Of a stretch of 64,000 bases of DNA, positions 34,570 through 43,309 are shown one piece after another; position 1 is the first letter of the stretch; every line of letters starts with the position of its first letter. The stretch is taken from NCBI GenBank assembly GCA_038148895.1, contig JBBVGQ010000006.1; one strand, written 5' to 3'. The notes under the pieces were generated by a model. The model worked only from the letters and a program-made list of their open reading frames with translations, was not told where the DNA came from and ran no database searches. The position numbers and the translations under genes were made by a program. This DNA is from Tamlana sp038148895 (GTDB lineage: Bacteria; Bacteroidota; Bacteroidia; Flavobacteriales; Flavobacteriaceae).

Positions 34570-34680
34570 TCGAAAATTTAGTTGAGGTTCAACATATTGG
34601 TTTAAATTTAATCCTGCTATTAATCAGTTCATATCAAAAGGCACCAATATGCAAAAACCTATTTGCTATTGGTGTTTTTT
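34570..34680 (+). ncRNA. Possible small RNA ending in a second terminator
   Basis: A strong hairpin, CACCAATA + GCAAA pairing with TTTGC + TATTGGTG (34642-34655 with 34662-34674), is followed by six T residues to 34680. It comes 120 bp after the first terminator with no gene between. Either it is a back-up terminator or it ends a short RNA starting near 34575. TAACATTTTG at 34560-34569 is an imperfect -7 box. Confidence 0.25.
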
Positions 34681-34718
34681 ACTTTTAGGATTATTGATAT
34701 TGAATTGAAAAATCAAAA

Positions 34719-34997
34719 ATGGAGTTTGATATTTTGCTTATTAACGGGTTGCATTTGTTGGCATTGATTCTGGTGTGTTTTTCGGTTAAGGTTTTTTTTA
34801 ACATGATGTCATTTAAACGGAAAGCAGACAAAGAACATTCTATTTTAATGAAGGATTTGGAAGTGCAAACACAAAAACTTAAATTGAACAGTCAAAAAGT
34901 TCAAGTGTTTGATAATTTAACTGCTTTACTATTGAAAAGGCTTTTTAAAATCACCAAGGATTTGTTGGCAGTTCAAAAATTGATAATTATACCTTAA
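34719..34997 (+). CDS. Small membrane protein upstream of the sensor kinase
   Basis: The 92-residue protein has one N-terminal membrane helix (about 6-27, LINGLHLLALILVCFSVKVFF) and a charged, helical cytoplasmic part (KADKEHSILMKDLEVQTQKLKLNSQKVQVF). It ends 9 bp before the sensor kinase start and shares its strand, so it may be a small accessory protein of that system. I do not recognise a family. Confidence 0.6.
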   Translation: MEFDILLINGLHLLALILVCFSVKVFFNMMSFKRKADKEHSILMKDLEVQTQKLKLNSQKVQVFDNLTALLLKRLFKITKDLLAVQKLIIIP

Positions 34998-35006
34998 TAA
35001 AATTAT

Positions 35007-37094
35007 ATGAAGAAGAGGGTATTGACCATCATCTTTTTAACGTGTAGCTATTTAATCTTCTCTCAAAACAGTTTAAAGAGCATTGATAGTTTACAAATCG
35101 AGTATAATTCCACTAAGGGCATAAATTCCAAAAATGATATTCTTTATAAAATAGGAATCGAATATTTGAGCACCAACTTAGATTCTTCTTTACAAATCTT
35201 CCGTCGAGTCATTAAAAATGCTAAAATCATAAATAACGATACCCTTTTATTAAAAGGGTATTTGGGTATGGCAAAAGCTTTTACTGATAAAACTATGATT
35301 GACTCGGCCGATTACTATTTTGACGTTTCAGAAAAAAGCCTTGAATTTATAAAGAATCAGGAACTACAAAAGTCACTATACAATAACAAGGGAATTTTGC
35401 TCTTTCACAAATCGGAATACAACTTAGCAGCCAATGAATTTAGGAAAGCCTTGGCTATAGCCGAAAAAGAAGCCAATTTGGATGCCAAGTCCAGAAGCTA
35501 TAACAACATTGCAATATGTATGTCGTTTATGGGAAATTATAAAGCTGCACTGGAGATGCATATAAAATCTGCAAAGATAGCCGAAGAATTGAATGACAGA
35601 ATTGGCTTGGCTAAATCTTACAACAATATTGGTTTGGTTTATAAAGATTTAGATGAACTGGAAAAGGCAGACGAGTATTTGCTAAAATCGCTTTTAATAA
35701 AAAAGGAAGAAGGCAATCCAATAGATATCATTGGCAGCTATTTAAATTTGGGGGCCAATCAGCGTGCCATGGGCGATAAACTAAAAGATTCCTCTATGCT
35801 GTTAAAGGCAAGGGAATATTTTCAAGAAGCCCTAAAATTAAGCGTTTCTTCTGGCTACCTTAGGGGCAAGAATAATGCCTACGTTAATTTGGCGTTGGTT
35901 GAAAGCACATTAAAAAATTATGAAAGTAGTATTGCCTATGGCCAAAAGGCCTTGGAACTAGCCGTTGCATCAAAAGATTATGATAAAGAGATGGTAGCCA
36001 GAACAAACTTAGGGGATGCATACAGGTACAACAAGCAATTTAATCTGGCAAAACAGCAATTGTTAGAGGCATTGAAGATGGCTGGGGAAAGCCAAAATCT
36101 TTATGTAAAAAAAGAAGTGTTACTCATTTTGAGTTTACTGAGTAAAGAACAACAAAACTTTGAAAAGGCGCTGGGTTATTATGAGGAATACCACAAAGTG
36201 AATGATTCAATCTCATCTTCAGAAGTAAAAAAGAACGTTGACCAACTCGAAGCCCAATACCAAAACGAACTCAAGGAAACAGAGATTCAAACCCAGCGGG
36301 CTGAATTGGCTGAAAAAGAATTAAACCTAGCAAGAAAAAATACCCAATTAATAGGTTTGGGCATATTGGTCTCGGTGTTGTCGCTGCTTGGCTATTTGAT
36401 CTACAAGCAACAAAAACTTAAAAACAAACAATTGCAAAAGGACAGTGAGTTAAAAATAGCATTGGCCAAAATTGAAACCCAAAACAGGTTGCATGATCAA
36501 CGTATTAGAATTTCACGCGATTTGCATGACAATATCGGGGCACAGCTCACTTTTATTATATCCTCGATAGAAAATTTGCAATACGGATTTAAAATTGCCA
36601 ACGAAAAACTAACGAGCAAATTGACAGATATCGGTGCTTTCACTAAAGAAACCATATATGAATTGCGCGATACCATTTGGGCAATGAATAAAGATGAAAT
36701 CACTTTGGAAGATTTACAAGCCAGAATTTCTAATTTTATTGATAAGGCTGATTTGTCTTCACAAAAAATAAAATTTGAATTCAATACAGATGATGCTATT
36801 TCAAAGGATTTTGAATTCACTTCGGTACAAGGCATGAATATTTATAGAATTCTTCAAGAAGCTATCCACAATGCCATTAAGTATGCCGAACCTTCTTTGG
36901 TGGAAATTGATATTAACAAAGTGGAAAAAGGAATACTATTTAAGGTTACCGACGACGGTAAAGGTTTTAATACACAGGTTGTAACACAAGGCAACGGCCT
37001 TAAAAACATAAAAAAGCGGGCCGAAGATATTGGTGCCGAAATAACAATTGAGAGTAATTTAGATATGGGAACAACTATTTTGCTACTTTGTTAA
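35007..37094 (+). CDS. TPR-containing sensor histidine kinase (HisKA_3 type)
   Basis: The 695-residue protein has a signal peptide (LTIIFLTCSYLIFSQ) and a periplasmic region of about eight TPR repeats (residues ~60-400; SYNNIGLVYKDLDELEKADEY, LYNNKGILLFHKSEYNLA). A membrane helix (LIGLGILVSVLSLLGYLIY) is followed by a coiled coil, the phosphoacceptor block RISRDLHDNIGAQL, and a HATPase domain (DDGKGFNTQVVTQGNGLKNIKKRA). It pairs with the LuxR-type regulator 14 bp downstream. The signal it senses is unknown; TPRs point to a protein or peptide partner in the periplasm. Confidence 0.93.
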   Translation: MKKRVLTIIFLTCSYLIFSQNSLKSIDSLQIEYNSTKGINSKNDILYKIGIEYLSTNLDSSLQIFRRVIKNAKIINNDTLLLKGYLGMAKAFTDKTMIDSADYYFDVSEKSLEFIKNQELQKSLYNNKGILLFHKSEYNLAANEFRKALAIAEKEANLDAKSRSYNNIAICMSFMGNYKAALEMHIKSAKIAEELNDRIGLAKSYNNIGLVYKDLDELEKADEYLLKSLLIKKEEGNPIDIIGSYLNLGANQRAMGDKLKDSSMLLKAREYFQEALKLSVSSGYLRGKNNAYVNLALVESTLKNYESSIAYGQKALELAVASKDYDKEMVARTNLGDAYRYNKQFNLAKQQLLEALKMAGESQNLYVKKEVLLILSLLSKEQQNFEKALGYYEEYHKVNDSISSSEVKKNVDQLEAQYQNELKETEIQTQRAELAEKELNLARKNTQLIGLGILVSVLSLLGYLIYKQQKLKNKQLQKDSELKIALAKIETQNRLHDQRIRISRDLHDNIGAQLTFIISSIENLQYGFKIANEKLTSKLTDIGAFTKETIYELRDTIWAMNKDEITLEDLQARISNFIDKADLSSQKIKFEFNTDDAISKDFEFTSVQGMNIYRILQEAIHNAIKYAEPSLVEIDINKVEKGILFKVTDDGKGFNTQVVTQGNGLKNIKKRAEDIGAEITIESNLDMGTTILLLC

Positions 37095-37108
37095 ATGAAA
37101 GAATTCAC

Positions 37109-37759
37109 ATGAATATTAAAATAGCCATAGCAGACGATAATACATTTTTGGTAAACGTAGTGGCCGAAAAATTATCTTTTTTTGATGACCTAAATTTAAA
37201 ATTTGCGGCCATGAATGGCTCTGGACTTTTGGAAAAACTTGAGGCCGATCATAATGTCGATGTTATTTTAATGGATATTGAAATGCCAGTTATGGACGGT
37301 ATAGAGGCAACAGAAAAAATAAAACAAAAATATCCGCACATTAAAATTATCATGCTAACTGTTTTTGATAATGACGAAAACATTTTCAACGCCATAAAAG
37401 CTGGGGCTGATGGTTATTTGCTTAAAGAGGTTAACGCAAAGGATTTACATACAGGAATTTTAGAAACCTTAAATGGAGGTGCCGCTATGAATCCGTCAAT
37501 TGCTCTAAAAACACTAAAGTTGCTTAGGAATCCGTTGGAAATTGAAGACACAAAAGAGAAAGATGATGTAAAACTTACAACACGTGAAGTTGAGGTTTTG
37601 GAGCAGTTGAGTAAAGGATTGAGCTATAATTTAATTGCAGACAATCTTATTCTTTCGGTCGGAACGGTAAGGAAGCACATAGAAAATATTTATAAAAAGC
37701 TTCAAGTACACAATAAGTTGGAAGCCGTCCAAAAAGCTAAAAAGAACAATTTAATTTAA
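37109..37759 (+). CDS. NarL/LuxR-type response regulator
   Basis: The 216-residue regulator has a receiver domain with acidic pair Asp9/Asp10, phosphoacceptor Asp56 in ILMDIEMP and the switch Thr in IIMLTVFDN. A LuxR-type helix-turn-helix follows (LTTREVEVLEQLSKGLSYNLIADNLILSVGTVRKHIENIYKKL in the C-terminal part). I chose ATG 37109; the upstream TTG at 37088 would overlap the kinase stop and adds seven residues with no homology. It should be phosphorylated by the preceding kinase and bind DNA as a dimer. Target genes are not identifiable. Confidence 0.94.
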   Translation: MNIKIAIADDNTFLVNVVAEKLSFFDDLNLKFAAMNGSGLLEKLEADHNVDVILMDIEMPVMDGIEATEKIKQKYPHIKIIMLTVFDNDENIFNAIKAGADGYLLKEVNAKDLHTGILETLNGGAAMNPSIALKTLKLLRNPLEIEDTKEKDDVKLTTREVEVLEQLSKGLSYNLIADNLILSVGTVRKHIENIYKKLQVHNKLEAVQKAKKNNLI

Positions 37760-37839
37760 TGATTTCGTAACTTCAGGATAATGTCCTAAAGGGGCTTCAT
37801 TATTAATTTTACAACGAATTAGTTTTGAATATTTAATTT

Positions 37840-37883
37840 ACATTAGTTAGGCTTCATATGTCGAAGTAAACTAATGTTTTTTT
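37840..37883 (+). terminator. Terminator after the two-component operon
   Basis: ACATTAGTT (37840-37848) pairs with AACTAATGT (37869-37877); CTTC/GAAG pairs inside. Seven T residues follow. Confidence 0.75.
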
Positions 37884-37983
37884 GTTTTATATAGGCTCAA
37901 TTTGAATCATTTTTCATCTACCTTTAATAAATTTCTAACAGGATAAATAGCAATAGCCTTTCAAAATATTTCTAAATTAGCGT

Positions 37984-38598
37984 ATGCGAAAAATTCTTTT
38001 TGGTGTTGTAATTACCCTAATTGTTCTGTTCACTTTCAAGTATTGTGGCGATAAGCGTGAAGATAAGATAACCCTTCAGGAGAGCAGTGCACTAATTCAG
38101 GAGCAAATAAGCAATGTTGGAAAACTTGTTGTTACGGAGGGACATTTCAGTGATGTATTCAATTATAAAAACTCAAAGGAAATTTTTGGAGATTATTTCA
38201 CTTCTGAGAAAAAAGCATTGGTTGTAGTCAATGCCGATGTAACCATTGCTTATGATTTAAGTAAAATTGACTTCGAAATAGACGAAGCCAACAAAACGCT
38301 CACTATTTTAAATATACCTGAGGAAGAGATAAAGATTAGTCCAGATTTTGAGTATTATGATATACAAGCAGATTTTTTAAATCCTTTTGAAGCCAAAGAT
38401 TACAACGATATCAAAGCCAAAGTTAAGATATCGTTGCAAAAAAAGATTGAGGCTTCAGATTTAAAGAAAAACGCCAAAAACCGTTTGGTTAGTGAGCTGT
38501 CAAAATTCTATATCCTCACAAATTCGTTGGGATGGACCTTGCAGTACAACAACCAGCCTATAAATACCCGTGAATCTTTGGATGGCTTGAAGCTATAG
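37984..38598 (+). CDS. DUF4230 family protein
   Basis: The 204-residue protein has one N-terminal hydrophobic segment (ILFGVVITLIVLFTFKYCG) that serves as a membrane anchor or signal. This is followed by the DUF4230 region (ALIQEQISNVGKLVVTEGHFSDV, KKALVVVNADVTIAYDLSKI, LTILNIPEEEIKISPDFEYYD). The function of the family is unknown. A TAAATTAG box lies 10 bp before the start, so its mRNA may have almost no leader. Its last six bases overlap the stop of the convergent rhodanese gene. Confidence 0.88.
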   Translation: MRKILFGVVITLIVLFTFKYCGDKREDKITLQESSALIQEQISNVGKLVVTEGHFSDVFNYKNSKEIFGDYFTSEKKALVVVNADVTIAYDLSKIDFEIDEANKTLTILNIPEEEIKISPDFEYYDIQADFLNPFEAKDYNDIKAKVKISLQKKIEASDLKKNAKNRLVSELSKFYILTNSLGWTLQYNNQPINTRESLDGLKL

Positions 38599-38898
38599 TT
38601 GGTTTTTTAGGCTAACCCAGCCGCCACCGTTTACTGCCTCTATACCATTACTTTTTAAAATTGATGCCGCATTTCCAGAGCGCATACCGCTAGCGCAACA
38701 TGTAATTACAGGTTTTTTAAAACTTTTAATAGTCTCAATTTTTGAATTGATGTTTTGTAACGGAATGTTTTTTGAACCCTTAATGGCTCCTTGGCTGTAT
38801 TCTCCTGGAGTACGAACATCTATAATGATGGCGCCTCTGTTTTGATATTCTTTTATCATATTATTTTTGTTTCCAAATAAAAAATCTAATAATCCCAT
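38593..38898 (-). CDS. Rhodanese-like protein
   Basis: The 101-residue single-domain rhodanese has the expected core (AIIIDVRTPGEYSQGAIKGSKNIPL) and an active-site loop CCASGMRSG, where the second Cys is the catalytic position. It has no signal peptide and is cytoplasmic. Single-domain forms transfer sulfur or act in stress responses; the specific partner is unknown. Convergent with the DUF4230 gene, overlapping by 6 bp. Confidence 0.92.
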   Translation of the reverse strand: MGLLDFLFGNKNNMIKEYQNRGAIIIDVRTPGEYSQGAIKGSKNIPLQNINSKIETIKSFKKPVITCCASGMRSGNAASILKSNGIEAVNGGGWVSLKNQL

Positions 38899-39013
38899 TA
38901 ATAATTTTTCGGCAAATTAATCGAATAAATTTTAAAGCATCGGTAACATAAGTTGCATTAAAGTACATTGAAAATTTACGTATATTCATCCCTTAAATAA
39001 TGGCTGCCAAAAA

Positions 39014-39766
39014 ATGGAAACCCCTTACGTTACGCTTAAAGTTGAAAATAAAGTTGGTTATGTTGAATTCTTTCATCCCAATAGGAATTCTATGCCCAGT
39101 GATGTTTTAAGCCAGTTGGAACAAACAATCGTTAGTGCTGGAACCGATGACAAAATCAAAGTAATTGTCTTAAAAAGTGGGGGTGACAGAACATTTTGTG
39201 CTGGTGCCAGTTTTAATGAGCTCATTGCCATTGAAGATGCCGAAACAGGAAAACAATTTTTTATGGGTTTTGCTAATGTAATAAATGCAATGCGTAAATG
39301 TCCAAAATTGATTGTTGGGAGGGTTCAGGGTAAAGCCGTTGGTGGAGGTGTTGGTTTAGCGGCAGCGACAGATTATTGTTTAGCCAATAAATATGCCTCA
39401 ATAAAATTGAGTGAATTGAGCATAGGCATAGGTCCGTTTGTTATTGAGCCAGCGGTATCCAGAAAAATGGGTCCCAATTCAATGTCACAAATGACCATAA
39501 ATTCTGAAACTTTTTTCTCTGCGGAATACGGAAAAGAAAGGGGGTTGTTTTCGGAAATATTTGAAACTACCGAAGCACTGGATACAGCGGTTAAAGATTT
39601 AACTGAAAAGTTATCTGGTTATAATCCAGAAGCGCTTGCCGAAATGAAAAAAGTATTTTGGAAAGATGCCCAACATTGGGACGAATTGTTGGCAGAACGT
39701 GCCGAGATTAGCGGAAAACTTGTTTTGAGTAAGTTCACGAAAGAAACATTAAAGCGGTTTAAATAA
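39014..39766 (+). CDS. Enoyl-CoA hydratase/isomerase family protein
   Basis: The 250-residue crotonase-fold protein has the oxyanion-hole segments DRTFCAGASFNEL and VQGKAVGGGVGLAAATDYCLA and the helix SELSIGIGPFVIEPAVSRKMG. One usual catalytic glutamate is replaced by Pro/Phe in this stretch, so the exact reaction (hydratase or isomerase) is uncertain. PaaG-like or methylglutaconyl-CoA hydratase are both possible. It is convergent with the phenylalanine hydroxylase gene, 3 bp apart; a link to aromatic catabolism would be inference. Confidence 0.85.
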   Translation: METPYVTLKVENKVGYVEFFHPNRNSMPSDVLSQLEQTIVSAGTDDKIKVIVLKSGGDRTFCAGASFNELIAIEDAETGKQFFMGFANVINAMRKCPKLIVGRVQGKAVGGGVGLAAATDYCLANKYASIKLSELSIGIGPFVIEPAVSRKMGPNSMSQMTINSETFFSAEYGKERGLFSEIFETTEALDTAVKDLTEKLSGYNPEALAEMKKVFWKDAQHWDELLAERAEISGKLVLSKFTKETLKRFK

Positions 39767-39769
39767 ATT

Positions 39770-41527
39770 TTAAGCCTTTACTTTTGAGTTAACTATAGCC
39801 AATCCATCATCAATCAATCTTCCAACCTCAGGTCTGTTTTGCTTAATGGTCTCCAAATGCTTTAAAATGTTATCGCATAGCATTTTTTCGTCCCCTTTAT
39901 AGGCCAGCTCATAGAGTTCAACAGATAAAAGCCAGTCGTTTGGGTGTTTTTCAATAAGCTGTTCCAAAACTTTTGTTCTTGATATTGTTCGATTTTTACC
40001 TTCTCTGTAATCGCGAATTTGTTGATATAAAGTTTCGAGTTCCAATCGCTCACCTGATTTTTCCATATGAATGGTTTGAGATGATATTTTATGGGTCATT
40101 AAATCAAAACTGTTCAAATCTGCAGGGCCCGCAAACGCTGAAACAATTTCTTTGCCAATCGCCATATCGTAATCGCCCCATTCAGGTTTAAACAAAATAG
40201 TTTCGTTGTGTCTTACGGTGCAATTGCTAAAGCTGATGAGAATTATTTTTCCTTGAAGATTGCGTTTTCCTGTAATGATTTCTCCTGAAACCGTAATACC
40301 GCCTTCAAACTCCAAAGTAACTTGTTTTTCTTCGTAAATGTTGTAAGCGCTTAAATCACGTGGACTCATATCTTCAATAGCCAAATTGATGCCTTTCAGT
40401 TTTCCAATTGGCGAACCAAATCCTTTTGGATGGGTATTGGTTCCGTGACCAACAAGTTCCTTTTCTCTGTAAGCCAACGCCGTTTTACCCGCACTTTGAA
40501 TATAAATTGGGTTCCCCTCATTTTCAATGACCTCTTTAAATATACCCGAAATTTGAAGACCTGTGCTCAATTCCACCGTACCCAAAGCTTCAGATTCAAT
40601 GAGTTTGTTAATTCCAGAGAGCCCACCTTTACGCAGAGCCATATTATTGGCAAATTCTTCCAAAACCAAACTTAAAAGGGCAAAATCGGGCGTAACATAA
40701 AGTTGGGGTTGTGGTTTGGTGATGTCAAAATCTTGATAGGCTGCATCAATTGTGTATGGTAATTTTTTAACGTCATCCGTCAAACACCGAGCACTTTCCC
40801 CAATTGAAGAAAGAAGGCCGGCGCCGTAAATTTCAGGATTATCAATGGTGCCAATTAATCCATATTCAACCGTCCACCAATGTAGATTTCTTATGAGTGC
40901 CATTTCACTAGGACTACCCATATTTTGCTGAAGCTCTTCTACTTTTTTTTCGGCGAAAGCAATGTCTTCTTCTTTCGTGTTGGGTGCTTCTTTTATAATG
41001 GAAAGATGCCTTACAGCTTCATAAAGTTCGTAGTCTTTGGCAGAGGAAATAGCTTTACATCCAATTTCACCAAAACGTCTTAAATATTCGGCATATTCGG
41101 GGTTGGCAATTATCGGTGCATGGCCGGCACCCTCGTGGATAATATCTGGGGCGGGAGTGTATTCAATGTGTTCTAACTGTCTAATATCGCTGGCAATGAC
41201 CAAAACGTTATAGGCCTGAAATTCCATAAAGGCATTGGGCGGAATAAAGCCATCAACGGCCACGGCTGCCCAACCAATATCTTTCAAAATACGGTTCATG
41301 CCGTACATATTGGGAATGTGGTCTATAGAAATACCTGTTTTTTTCAACCCTTCCACATACGATTTATGAGCCACGGTACTTAAAAAATCGACATTTTTCC
41401 GCATAACATACCGCCAAACAGCTTGGTCAATTGCGGAATATAACTTGTAATTCTGTGGCTTAATAAACTGCTTCAGGTGTTTGGGTAGGCGATTTAAAAT
41501 GTGGTTAGATTCTATATGCTCGGGCAT
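39770..41527 (-). CDS. Phenylalanine-4-hydroxylase family, long form with C-terminal extension
   Basis: The 585-residue protein contains the aromatic amino acid hydroxylase core in about residues 20-310. The iron ligands are His131 and His136 (HEGAGH) and Glu221 (WWTVEYGL). It hydroxylates phenylalanine using tetrahydropterin. Bacterial enzymes are usually near 290 residues; here some 275 residues follow the core (from about GGLSGINKL onward). They include a beta-rich stretch (QVTLEFEGGITVSGEIITGKR) and a helical end. This long form is typical of Bacteroidetes; the job of the extension is unknown. No ACT regulatory domain is visible at the N-terminus. Confidence 0.9.
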   Translation of the reverse strand: MPEHIESNHILNRLPKHLKQFIKPQNYKLYSAIDQAVWRYVMRKNVDFLSTVAHKSYVEGLKKTGISIDHIPNMYGMNRILKDIGWAAVAVDGFIPPNAFMEFQAYNVLVIASDIRQLEHIEYTPAPDIIHEGAGHAPIIANPEYAEYLRRFGEIGCKAISSAKDYELYEAVRHLSIIKEAPNTKEEDIAFAEKKVEELQQNMGSPSEMALIRNLHWWTVEYGLIGTIDNPEIYGAGLLSSIGESARCLTDDVKKLPYTIDAAYQDFDITKPQPQLYVTPDFALLSLVLEEFANNMALRKGGLSGINKLIESEALGTVELSTGLQISGIFKEVIENEGNPIYIQSAGKTALAYREKELVGHGTNTHPKGFGSPIGKLKGINLAIEDMSPRDLSAYNIYEEKQVTLEFEGGITVSGEIITGKRNLQGKIILISFSNCTVRHNETILFKPEWGDYDMAIGKEIVSAFAGPADLNSFDLMTHKISSQTIHMEKSGERLELETLYQQIRDYREGKNRTISRTKVLEQLIEKHPNDWLLSVELYELAYKGDEKMLCDNILKHLETIKQNRPEVGRLIDDGLAIVNSKVKA

Positions 41528-41693
41528 GACAAAATTTGCTTTAGGTGATAAGTAAAAATACGGAATATTTATAAAATGTTTTGTTTTTCAAAGAATTATT
41601 TAAAAATATGGTTCGAAATAGGATAATATTAAAATTGATTAAGTATTTGTGTATATTTAATAAATAGAGAAACGAACAATTAAAAAGTGAATT

Positions 41694-42023
41694 ATGTACA
41701 ATTATAAGGCAAAAATTATTGATGTTTACGATGGCGATACAGTAACCGCCGTTGTAGATTTAGGTTTTCTGCATTTTCAAGAAATGAAACTTCGTTTGTA
41801 TGGCATTGATACGCCCGAATTAAGGGGAGCAGAAAAAGAAGAAGGTATAAAAGTCAGGGATATTTTAAGGGAAATGGTTTTAGACAAAGAAGTCACTATC
41901 CGTTCTTACAAAGATAAACAGGGCAAATACGGCCGATATTTGGCAAATATAATTTTGGAAGACGGACTGGAAGTTAACCAATGGCTAGTTGACAATGGCC
42001 ACGCAAAACCATATTTTCCATAA
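41694..42023 (+). CDS. Thermonuclease (SNase-like) family protein
   Basis: The 109-residue single-domain protein keeps the staphylococcal nuclease active-site pattern: Arg34, Asp39 and Glu42 in RLYGIDTPE, Arg81 in GKYGRYLA, and the calcium aspartate in YDGDTV. It is shorter than secreted nuclease and has no signal peptide, so it is cytoplasmic or exported by an unknown route. It should cut DNA or RNA in a calcium-dependent way if active. It stands alone with its own terminator. Confidence 0.9.
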   Translation: MYNYKAKIIDVYDGDTVTAVVDLGFLHFQEMKLRLYGIDTPELRGAEKEEGIKVRDILREMVLDKEVTIRSYKDKQGKYGRYLANIILEDGLEVNQWLVDNGHAKPYFP

Positions 42024-42048
42024 AAAAAAGCAACTTTAAGCTGCTTTT
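42024..42048. terminator. Two-way terminator between the nuclease and DUF4136 genes
   Basis: AAAAGCA pairs with TGCTTTT around a 9-nt loop, with A residues on the left and T-rich sequence on the right, placed between convergent genes. Confidence 0.6.
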
Positions 42049-42054
42049 AAAATT

Positions 42055-42621
42055 TTATTGTTGTGCTCCAGGAGGATATTTCGCCATAATTTCGGCAACA
42101 AATTCCTTGATGCGTGCTTCTTTTTTCTCCATGTTTTTACTTAAGTAGCCTGTACCCATGCCTTGCCATACCAATTCCTTTTTATTGGCATCAATAAGGT
42201 CAATGTAAAGAGTGCCTTGTGTGCTTACCGATGTAGTTGGTTGGTTCCAGCCCCAACCCCAGCCAGGTCCGTAGCCACCCCATGGGCCCCATCCGCCCCA
42301 ACCCCAGGCACCATAGCCCCAGGCATTGTTGTAAACATCAACACGTTGTTGCGATTTGGTAAACAAACTCACTAATAAGTCTGGATTTTCAGATTTAGTA
42401 TAGCCTTTGGCCAAAAGTTCAGCTTCAATGGCTCTTAAAATACGGCGTTTGTCAAGGTCGCTAATTTCGGCCTTGTCAATTCCCGTTTTAAAAAAAGCGA
42501 ACGTTTTATAATCGTTAAAGGTTGCATTTTTATCGTAATCGGCAGCCACTCTAATTGAACTGCATGAAGTAGCAACAATTAGTAATGCCAAAATTGGAAC
42601 GGTTTTTAAAAAATTTTTCAT
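42055..42621 (-). CDS. DUF4136 lipoprotein with Trp/Gly-rich tract
   Basis: The 188-residue protein has an SPII signal (LIVATSC, then SSIRV) and the DUF4136 pattern (YDKNATFNDYKTFAFF, RRILRAIEAELLAKGY, DLLVSLFTKSQQ, TLYIDLIDANKKELVWQGMGTGYL). Around residues 100-127 there is a low-complexity tract of nearly alternating Trp, Gly, Tyr and Pro; such a loop recurs in DUF4136 relatives. The protein is anchored in an envelope membrane. Function unknown. Confidence 0.9.
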   Translation of the reverse strand: MKNFLKTVPILALLIVATSCSSIRVAADYDKNATFNDYKTFAFFKTGIDKAEISDLDKRRILRAIEAELLAKGYTKSENPDLLVSLFTKSQQRVDVYNNAWGYGAWGWGGWGPWGGYGPGWGWGWNQPTTSVSTQGTLYIDLIDANKKELVWQGMGTGYLSKNMEKKEARIKEFVAEIMAKYPPGAQQ

Positions 42622-42743
42622 AGCAAATAAAATTAATGGTTCTTAGAATGAATTTTTTAAGGACAAAAAAGGCTTTTTCTTATACGTTTTCACTAAATAA
42701 AAGCAGCAATAATCGTACCAAGGTCTGGTAAAAATGGGTGGAG

Positions 42744-42908
42744 TTAACTTTTTATACTGTTTGTTCTTTTATCGTATCCATAGGGGCAGTGTCTGCAACC
42801 ACTTTCGCAACAATAGCCACGTTTTAAATGATACTGTTCCGTAAAACAGCGGTAACCTTCGGGCGTTATGTAATAATCACCTTCTTCAATCGGGACAATT
42901 TTTTTCAT
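42744..42908 (-). CDS. DUF5522-like small cysteine-rich protein
   Basis: The 54-residue protein contains EEGDYYITPEGYRCFTEQYHL and then CCESGCRHCPYGY, with five cysteines in the last third that could bind zinc or an iron-sulfur centre. I chose the ATG at 42908; the longer reading to 42953 adds fifteen residues outside the conserved block. It has no signal peptide. Divergent from the HExxH membrane gene. Function of the family is unknown. Confidence 0.8.
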   Translation of the reverse strand: MKKIVPIEEGDYYITPEGYRCFTEQYHLKRGYCCESGCRHCPYGYDKRTNSIKS

Positions 42909-42958
42909 ATATAAGCAAATATAAAGTAAATTGGATTGATTTTTGATTTTCAATTTAT

Positions 42959-43309
42959 ATGATTTTCGTCTCTAAATATTTAGTCCCCAGAGGTTATATG
43001 GGAATGACAATTTTTCCGTTTGTTTTTTTGAAGCATGAACAACTTAGGGAAGATAAAGTATTGATTAACCATGAAAAACTCCATTTACGTCAGCAAATTG
43101 AGTTGTTGATTATTCCCTTTTATCTGTTTTATGGTATTGAATTTTTTTGGCGATTGGCACAATACAAAAATTGGCATTTTGCATATCGGAATATTTCTTT
43201 TGAGAGGGAAGCTTATGCCAATGAAAAGGATTCAGGGTATCTAGTCAAAAGATCATTTTGGGCATTTTTGGGTTATCTTCGTGGCAATGGATTTCAAACT
43301 CGAAAATAG
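42959..43309 (+). CDS. Small membrane protein with HExxH metallopeptidase motif
   Basis: The 116-residue protein has NHEKLHLRQQ with His38-Glu39-x-x-His42, the zinc motif, and a downstream FEREAY (Glu84) in the place of the third gluzincin ligand. A hydrophobic stretch (IELLIIPFYLFYGIEFFW) follows the motif directly. The pattern resembles the core of M48/M56-type membrane proteases reduced to a minimum. No named family is recognised and peptidase activity is unproven. Its last 23 bp overlap the start of the PLP enzyme gene, so the two are coupled. Confidence 0.75.
   Translation: MIFVSKYLVPRGYMGMTIFPFVFLKHEQLREDKVLINHEKLHLRQQIELLIIPFYLFYGIEFFWRLAQYKNWHFAYRNISFEREAYANEKDSGYLVKRSFWAFLGYLRGNGFQTRK

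Noticed and set aside
42230..42320. G/C-rich repeat within the DUF4136 gene
   Set aside because: It encodes the Trp/Gly tract and keeps the reading frame, so it is part of the protein and not an inserted repeat.
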